A stretch of DNA of 10,992 bases from Thermodesulfobacteriota bacterium. Its GTDB lineage: Bacteria > Desulfobacterota > QYQD01. Both the position numbers and the translations under genes were made by a program. The DNA is taken from positions 1 through 10,992 of the forward strand of contig JASEGX010000071.1 of the NCBI GenBank assembly GCA_030017815.1, in the 5' to 3' direction. Every line of letters starts with the position of its first letter. The stretch's first letter is position 1. This document shows positions 7,268-10,992 of the stretch, in pieces. The notes under the pieces were generated by a model. The model was not told where the DNA came from, searched no databases, and saw only the letters and a program-made list of their open reading frames with translations.

Positions 7268-7356
7268 CGCCTATCAGTATAGGTTTGTATGGTGCATACG
7301 GACTTCAGATTTCTTATCGACACAAACGACCGGGAGATTAGCGCACTAAAGGCAGG

Positions 7357-7707
7357 CTATGCATCGAGCCATCGAAGGCCGTTGTCCTCGCTTGACTCTT
7401 CACAAAGGGAGACTACGTTAAGAAATTCTTCCAGGGCCTCCTTAGCTTCAAGGTCTTTGAAACTAAGAAACATGATGCCTGTTCCACCATTGGCAAGATG
7501 CCGGGCCTCCCCGGTCACAAAGACATAGCCGAAACCCGGCACATCTATAGCCAGATCTACTTTATCATTTAAACCAAATGCCCGGCAGGTAGGCAGGAAA
7601 CAGCCTCTTAGGCTGATGTCTTTCGTAAAATAGGCCTCTCCGTCTTTAAGGATAACGACTTTGAGGCCAAAGTCGAAGCGCGGGGTTGTCCTATGTTCTT
7701 TTCCCAA
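7357..7707 (-). CDS. PilZ-domain protein, probable cyclic di-GMP receptor
   Basis: This 116-residue single-domain cytoplasmic protein carries both cyclic di-GMP signature motifs of the PilZ family. RTTPR near residue 6 gives the RxxxR loop, and DISLRGCFL near residue 31 gives the (D/N)xSxxG motif at the start of the beta barrel. GGTGIMFLSF near residue 74 fits a late barrel strand, and an acidic helix ends the protein. With both motifs intact it is likely to bind the messenger and pass the signal to an unknown partner. The start is a TTG at 7707, supported by a strong AAAGGAGG eight bases upstream. It lies about 200 bases upstream of the zinc-ribbon gene on the same strand; a shared transcript is possible but not shown. 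Confidence 0.88.
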   Translation of the reverse strand: MGKEHRTTPRFDFGLKVVILKDGEAYFTKDISLRGCFLPTCRAFGLNDKVDLAIDVPGFGYVFVTGEARHLANGGTGIMFLSFKDLEAKEALEEFLNVVSLCEESSEDNGLRWLDA

Positions 7708-7774
7708 AGATATTACCTCCTTTAGGGCGTTTCGGCATATTCCGGGGATGACTTTAGATTTTGTTTTGTTAAAG

Positions 7775-7812
7775 AAATAAAAAAGGGCTATCCACCATAG
7801 GCAGATAACCCT
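7775..7812 (-). terminator. Rho-independent terminator of the former tRNA-His gene
   Basis: Read on the minus strand, AGGGTTATC (7812-7804) pairs with GATAGCCCT (7792-7784) over nine positions including one G-U pair, with an 11-base loop. A run of six T residues follows directly. It lies 11 bases beyond the CCA of the tRNA-His 3' fragment, where a native tRNA terminator is expected. Confidence 0.85.
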
Positions 7813-7822
7813 CTGATTTTAC

Positions 7823-7870
7823 TGGGGTGAGCGGAGGGACTCGAACCCTCGACCTCTGGGGCCACAACCC
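7823..7870 (-). pseudogene. 3' fragment of tRNA-His(GTG): attachment site of the integrated element
   Basis: On the minus strand the fragment begins at GGG of the anticodon stem (7870) and runs through loop TTGTGGC with anticodon GTG (7865-7863). The 3' half of the stem (CCCAG), the T-arm GAGGG-TTCGAGT-CCCTC, the 3' acceptor strand CGCTCAC, discriminator C and CCA (7825-7823) follow. The 5' half is absent: the preceding bases show no D-arm and no partner for the acceptor strand. Tyrosine recombinases often cross over in the anticodon or T-arm of tRNA genes, which leaves a 3' copy at one end and an intact tRNA at the other. Here the copy borders an integrase gene, so this is best read as the distal att half-site. 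The complete tRNA-His should lie beyond the right edge. Confidence 0.88.
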
Positions 7871-7909
7871 TTTTTTATAGCCTTTCCCCACCTTTTCACT
7901 GAAATTCAC

Positions 7910-7938
7910 TTGACATCATAACTTACTTACTTTATTAT
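7910..7938 (+). promoter_or_regulatory. Strong sigma70 promoter of the integrase gene
   Basis: A perfect TTGACA (7910-7915), a 17-base spacer and TATTAT (7933-7938, one mismatch to TATAAT) face the integrase. The leader would be about 120 bases and contains the GGTAAC repeats, which could allow control by the integrase or an excisionase. Confidence 0.7.
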
Positions 7939-7999
7939 TTTTTTCATGGTTGATTCATTAACCTTGGCTTCACCAAAATTCACGCAAATTACTTTTCAA

Positions 8000-8050
8000 G
8001 GTAACTAATAGGTAACTAATTTGACCTTTGGGTAAACCCTGGGTAACTAA
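8000..8050 (+). repeat. Phased GGTAACTAA repeats upstream of the integrase
   Basis: GGTAACTAA occurs at 8000-8008, 8011-8019 and 8042-8050, and a fourth related unit, GGTAAACCC, at 8031-8039. Start-to-start spacings are 11, 20 and 11 bases, close to whole helical turns, so all units would present the same face of the DNA. Placement between att site and integrase start fits arm-type recombinase or excisionase sites, or an operator controlling integrase expression. The last unit runs into the integrase Shine-Dalgarno AAAGGAG. Confidence 0.6.
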
Positions 8051-8066
8051 AGGAGACCTACAGATT

Positions 8067-9209
8067 ATGGCAAAATATGTTTCCATCGACCCGGTTAAAT
8101 GTCCAGGTGTCGTTTATTACGAGTCTGAAATCCGCAAGCATAACGGCAAACCCGACCGGTGTCTTTACATAACATATAAGACAGAAAGCCGTTTAGTCCG
8201 GGAGAAGGTGGGCTGGCTTTCTGAGGGCTATTCAGCCAAGCTTGCAAGTCAAATACGGTCGGAACGCCTAAGGACTATCCGGCACGGCCACGAGTTACCA
8301 AAAGAACGAAGAAAAATTCCTACGTTTGAAGAACTGGCAAGAGCCTATCTCGACCATTATAAGGGATTTCATGGCAAGGCTGATTTAATTGATTTGAAAC
8401 GTTATGAACTGCATCTGGCGCCGGTCTTAGGCGAAAAGAAAGCCGACCAGATTGATCCTTTAACAATCGACCGTATAAGGATTAACTTAAAAAAAGATGG
8501 CCGGGTAGGAAGCATTTACAATGTCCTGGAGCTTGCCCGTCGAATCCTGAACTTTGCATTTAAGAAGCGCCTTATAAAAACCGTGCCTGTAAAGATTAGT
8601 ATGCCACAGCGCAATAATGAAAGAACGGAATGCTTAACGCAAGACGAACTGACCCGGCTTCTTCAGGTGTTAGATTCATATCCTGACATTCAAATCTCGG
8701 CCATATTCAAACTAGCCTTATATAGCGGAATGCGACGTTCTGAGCTTCTACGTCTGGAGTGGCGAGATGTTGACTTCGAACGTAGAACTATCCGGCTAAG
8801 AGAGACAAAGGGCGGCATCGACCAATCTATCCCTATGAATGACGTTACGTATGAGTTGTTACGAAGACATCCGAGGGTTGAAGAGGGCTCACCTTATGTT
8901 TTTCCGGGCAAAGATGGCAATAAGCGCTATGACATAAAGCGCCATGCTGATTATATTCGACGTGTGGCAGAGCTACCTAAAGGGTTCAGACCGATGCACG
9001 GCCTGAGACATACCTACGCGTCTCTTCTGGCATCGAGCGGGAAGGTCGATCTTTATACATTGAGCAAGTTGTTGACGCATAAATCGCCGGCAACAACAAA
9101 GCGGTACGCGCACCTGGCAGATAAAACGCTACAGCAGGCAACCAATGTAATGAATGACATAATAAACCTGGCCAACACTGAGAAACCGGCTCTTGAAGCC
9201 AAAAAATAA
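8067..9209 (+). CDS. Tyrosine recombinase (integrase) of a tRNA-His-targeted element
   Basis: This 380-residue site-specific recombinase would integrate and excise the element by strand exchange through a 3'-phosphotyrosine. Residues 1 to about 75 form a small N-terminal domain, perhaps arm-binding; about 80-170 is the SAM-like core-binding domain (FEELARAYLDHYKG); about 190-370 is the catalytic domain. The catalytic set is visible: Arg in LYSGMRRSELLRLEW, Lys in ETKGG, HxxR in MHGLRHTYASLL, the next His in LLTHKSPATT, and the tyrosine nucleophile in KRYAHL. The ATG at 8067 follows AAAGGAG with an 11-base gap. An upstream in-frame TTG at 8028 lies inside the repeat region and is rejected. The gene sits about 200 bases from the tRNA-His fragment and reads away from it. 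Its composition is more AT-rich than the backbone to the left. Confidence 0.93.
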   Translation: MAKYVSIDPVKCPGVVYYESEIRKHNGKPDRCLYITYKTESRLVREKVGWLSEGYSAKLASQIRSERLRTIRHGHELPKERRKIPTFEELARAYLDHYKGFHGKADLIDLKRYELHLAPVLGEKKADQIDPLTIDRIRINLKKDGRVGSIYNVLELARRILNFAFKKRLIKTVPVKISMPQRNNERTECLTQDELTRLLQVLDSYPDIQISAIFKLALYSGMRRSELLRLEWRDVDFERRTIRLRETKGGIDQSIPMNDVTYELLRRHPRVEEGSPYVFPGKDGNKRYDIKRHADYIRRVAELPKGFRPMHGLRHTYASLLASSGKVDLYTLSKLLTHKSPATTKRYAHLADKTLQQATNVMNDIINLANTEKPALEAKK

Positions 9210-9247
9210 CCTTTCCCGGGGAAGCGAAACGGGGTAATTGAATTTCT

Positions 9248-9277
9248 TTGACAATCCCACCTTATCACTGATATAAA
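9248..9277 (+). promoter_or_regulatory. Promoter of the MerR-HicB/HicA module
   Basis: TTGACA (9248-9253) and TATAAA (9272-9277) are 18 bases apart, about 35 bases before the antitoxin ATG. A short dyad CACT...AGTG (9266-9269 and 9284-9287) spans the -10 region and could be an operator for the MerR head, although it is weak. The longer-than-17 spacer is compatible with, but does not prove, MerR-type control. AAGGAG (9299-9304) gives the antitoxin a good ribosome binding site seven bases before its ATG. Confidence 0.6.
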
Positions 9278-9311
9278 TACATGAGTGTGATTATCTATAA
9301 GGAGCTATATT

Positions 9312-9950
9312 ATGTCACTCAATACAAAGACCGTCTGCAAACTTACTGGCCTTACGCAGAGGCAGGTTAACTACTGGGATAAGATCAATTTTATCAAGCC
9401 TTCTATTAGAGAAGCCTCTGGATATGGCTCTGCAAGGCTGTATTCTTTTACTGACCTAGTTCAATTAAAGGTGGCAAAAACCTTAATAGACCAGGGAGTA
9501 AGTCTTCAGAAGATCAAGAAGAGCATTGCTTATCTTAAAAATAACTTCCCGGATATAAAGAAGCCCCTTTCAGAGATGAGGCTGGTAACGGATGGCAAAA
9601 CAGTCTTTGTATTAACCAGGAACAAAAAGACCCTTCTTGATACCCTCTCTAAGGGCCAGTTGGTAATGACCATTGCTGTAGGCAGGATTATTGAGGAGCT
9701 TAGGGGGGAGGTAGAGAAAATAAGCCAGAAGAAAACGCATAGGGTCAAGATTCGAGGGAAATCTTATGAAGTCATCTTACACCCTGATCTTGAAAACGGG
9801 GGCTACTGGGTAGAGTGTCCCGAACTTCCTGGCTGTGCAAGTCAAGGTGATACGGTGAAAGAGGCCCTGGAGATGATTAAGGACGCTATAGAGGGACACC
9901 TGGAAGTTGTATCTGAAGATAAGAAAACCAGGAGCGTCCGGACGGCATAG
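9312..9950 (+). CDS. MerR-HicB fusion antitoxin and autoregulator
   Basis: This 212-residue protein has three parts. Residues 1 to about 73 are a MerR-type winged helix-turn-helix (VCKLTGLTQRQVNYWDKINFIKPS, then ARLYSFTDLVQLKVAKTLIDQGVSLQKIKKSI). Residues about 86-137 form a middle segment (MRLVTDGKTVFVLTRNKKTLLDTLSKGQLVMTIAVGRIIEEL) that looks structured and might dimerise or bind a ligand. Residues about 144-200 are a HicB domain (YEVILHPDLENGGYWVECPELPGCASQGDTVKEALEMIKDAIEGHL). In the HicAB family HicB neutralises HicA and usually carries a C-terminal helix-turn-helix or ribbon-helix-helix domain for autorepression. Here the DNA-binding part is N-terminal and of MerR type. The stop codon directly abuts the toxin ATG, giving tight coupling with the antitoxin first. 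Domain calls are by motif recognition. Confidence 0.87.
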   Translation: MSLNTKTVCKLTGLTQRQVNYWDKINFIKPSIREASGYGSARLYSFTDLVQLKVAKTLIDQGVSLQKIKKSIAYLKNNFPDIKKPLSEMRLVTDGKTVFVLTRNKKTLLDTLSKGQLVMTIAVGRIIEELRGEVEKISQKKTHRVKIRGKSYEVILHPDLENGGYWVECPELPGCASQGDTVKEALEMIKDAIEGHLEVVSEDKKTRSVRTA

Positions 9951-10181
9951 ATGGAAGGTCTCCATAATCTAAAGCCGGAAAAGGTTATCAAGGCCTTTCA
10001 AAGGGCCGGCTGGACGGTAAGAGGACAGCATGGAAGCCATGTTCAACTAACGAAAGGGGGAAACCCTAATATCCTTTCTATCCCTGTCCATAAAGGGAGA
10101 CCTATAAAAAAAGGATTGCTTTTAAACCAGATAAAGAAGGCAGTTTTAACGATTGAAGAGTTTTTGAGTTATTATAAGTAA
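9951..10181 (+). CDS. hicA: HicA mRNA interferase toxin
   Basis: This 76-residue protein has the double-stranded-RNA-binding-like fold of HicA toxins, which cut mRNA and are held inactive by HicB. Visible hallmarks are AGWTVRGQHGSHVQL (residues 19-33) with the catalytic histidine of the GSH motif at residue 30, SIPVHKGRPIKKGLL in the middle, and a helix LLNQIKKAVLTIEEFL at the end. Length and motifs are typical and nothing appears missing. The ATG follows the antitoxin stop with no gap; AGGAG lies about 16 bases upstream inside the antitoxin gene, so translation probably depends on coupling. A placement in an integrated element suggests a role in keeping the element or in defence, which is inference. 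Confidence 0.92.
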   Translation: MEGLHNLKPEKVIKAFQRAGWTVRGQHGSHVQLTKGGNPNILSIPVHKGRPIKKGLLLNQIKKAVLTIEEFLSYYK

Positions 10182-10208
10182 CATGCGCGAGATTAAGTAA
10201 TCATTCTT

Positions 10209-10284
10209 GGCCCCCTTACGGGACGCCGGACAGGGTAGAAAATCTCCACTACCTTGGGGGCCTTTAAATCTTGGGGCCGTAAGG
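10209..10284 (+). promoter_or_regulatory. Structured leader with alternative hairpins before the last gene
   Basis: Two exclusive folds are possible. In fold A, GGCCCCC (10209-10215) pairs with GGGGGCC (10256-10262) and encloses a nested hairpin AGGGTAG/CTACCTT (10232-10238/10249-10255); TTT then AAATCTT follows, a weak terminator-like shape. In fold B, CCTTACGG (10214-10221) pairs with CCGTAAGG (10277-10284), helped by GGCCCC (10209-10214) with GGGGCC (10273-10278); this hides the AAGG of the ribosome binding site AAGGAG (10281-10286). The layout is that of a translational or attenuation switch, but it matches no riboswitch or leader class I recognise. It covers most of the gap between hicA and the next gene, and I see no clear promoter there. 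Confidence 0.5.
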
Positions 10285-10295
10285 AGAGACGGCAG

Positions 10296-10992
10296 ATGAC
10301 AGATCAAATTGAGAATGGAGTAAGGTTTACCTTAGAAGAGGAACGCGAAGCGTTTGGGGAAATACATAGTCTCCTCGTTGACAGATGGAAAGAAGATATT
10401 ACTCGCTATCGTAAGTTAAGAATAGAAAACGAGAAGATAGATGCTGATCTCAAAAGTAACAACATACAATTAGCGCAAACACCTTCTATATTGAAAGGGG
10501 GCTCGATTGACCCAGCTTATCTTGAACTGATTTTGACCATTTTTAATGAATTAGTATTTGTCGAACCAATACTTTACAGGCTTTCCGTACACAACTTCAC
10601 CCTACCTCAAGACCTTCCTGTACGAAAATGGCTGAGAGACAACTTTCTTCCTGATCAGGAATTGGAATTTTATATCGATCTTCGTCGCTACGTCGATTTA
10701 TTCAAAGGCAGCGCTATGGCAAAGGGAATGGTTGTGAAGGGTAAGCCTCTCGAAGGTATTCCCGTCAGTTGGTTCGTGGTTGGCAAAATCCTTGGGAATC
10801 TTATGTCGGATTTCAGGCATTGCTGCCTTATTGACCAGGTCAAAATGTCGGGAGCAGAGGAATCCATAGAGGATCTAAGGGAAAGCCGAGTCTATGATAG
10901 CGATGAAGGTGTAGTTTATGATTATTCGCCCTTGTTTAAAGAAATACACTCGGGGGATAGGTTTATCATAGAGGTTTTCAACGAGGAAGACT
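10296..10992 (+). CDS. Uncharacterised element-borne protein (5' part, runs off the window)
   Basis: An open frame starts at ATG 10296, nine bases after AAGGAG, and continues without a stop for 232 codons to the window edge. I do not recognise the family. The N-terminus is highly charged and helical (FTLEEEREAFGEIHSLLVDRW, then RKLRIENEKIDADLK), probably a coiled coil over about residues 12-60. A middle segment is richer in hydrophobic residues (AYLELILTIFNELVFVEPILYRL) but interrupted by acids, so a soluble helix is more likely than a membrane span. Later come VSWFVVGKILGNLMSDFRHCCLID and an acidic stretch ending in GDRFIIEVFNEED. No signal peptide, zinc motif or catalytic motif is seen. It belongs to the integrated element by position and its AT-richer composition. 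Confidence 0.75.
   Translation, partial: MTDQIENGVRFTLEEEREAFGEIHSLLVDRWKEDITRYRKLRIENEKIDADLKSNNIQLAQTPSILKGGSIDPAYLELILTIFNELVFVEPILYRLSVHNFTLPQDLPVRKWLRDNFLPDQELEFYIDLRRYVDLFKGSAMAKGMVVKGKPLEGIPVSWFVVGKILGNLMSDFRHCCLIDQVKMSGAEESIEDLRESRVYDSDEGVVYDYSPLFKEIHSGDRFIIEVFNEED

Noticed and set aside
7823..7900. Complete or intron-containing tRNA-His
   Set aside because: No D-arm and no 5' acceptor strand pairing with CGCTCAC occur in the 200 bases before the fragment.
8028..8066. TTG start at 8028 for the integrase
   Set aside because: It falls within the GGTAAC repeat region; the ATG at 8067 has AAAGGAG upstream.

Overview
The window joins a chromosomal backbone segment (about 1-7822), whose protein genes all lie on the minus strand, to the left end of an integrated element (about 7870-10992) whose genes all lie on the plus strand. 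The organism looks like a Gram-negative bacterium with a large, repeat-rich genome, perhaps Desulfobacterota or a similar anaerobic or groundwater lineage. This is inferred from the wbpP/wbpA sugar-nucleotide pair, a PilZ protein, CCCCC-TTT-AAA-GGGGG and GTCATTGCGAGG type interspersed repeats, and heptameric intergenic repeats. Nothing in the window fixes the taxonomy.

Backbone. A tRNA-Leu(CAA) gene lies at the left end. A gap built of 7-bp repeats follows, and then the two-gene unit wbpP-wbpA, which makes UDP-N-acetyl-galactosaminuronic acid for surface polysaccharide. Further right is a second minus-strand pair. One gene encodes a 475-residue protein with two C-terminal zinc ribbons and a very basic tail. 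The other encodes a 967-residue protein with a uncharacterised N-terminal region, a linker invaded by two kinds of interspersed repeat, about 320 residues of glutamate-rich degenerate repeats, and a C-terminal FGE/SUMF1 fold that lacks the catalytic cysteines. A small PilZ protein is encoded upstream. Three genes are given shorter starts than the longest open frame because a good Shine-Dalgarno sequence sits at the internal codon.

Integration junction. At 7823-7870 lies the 3' part of a tRNA-His gene on the minus strand, with CCA and its own terminator but no 5' half. About 40 bp to its right a consensus promoter starts a tyrosine recombinase gene, preceded by helically phased GGTAAC repeats. 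This is the picture of an att site at one end of a tRNA-targeted element. The intact tRNA-His gene should be at the other end, beyond the right edge.

Element cargo. After the integrase come a promoter and a two-gene toxin-antitoxin module. Its antitoxin is an unusual fusion of a MerR-type DNA-binding head, a conserved-looking middle segment and a C-terminal HicB domain. The toxin is a standard small HicA. Downstream a structured leader with mutually exclusive pairings, one of which covers the ribosome binding site, precedes an unrecognised gene that runs off the window. The MerR-HicB/HicA module and this leader with its gene are the most promising new biology here.
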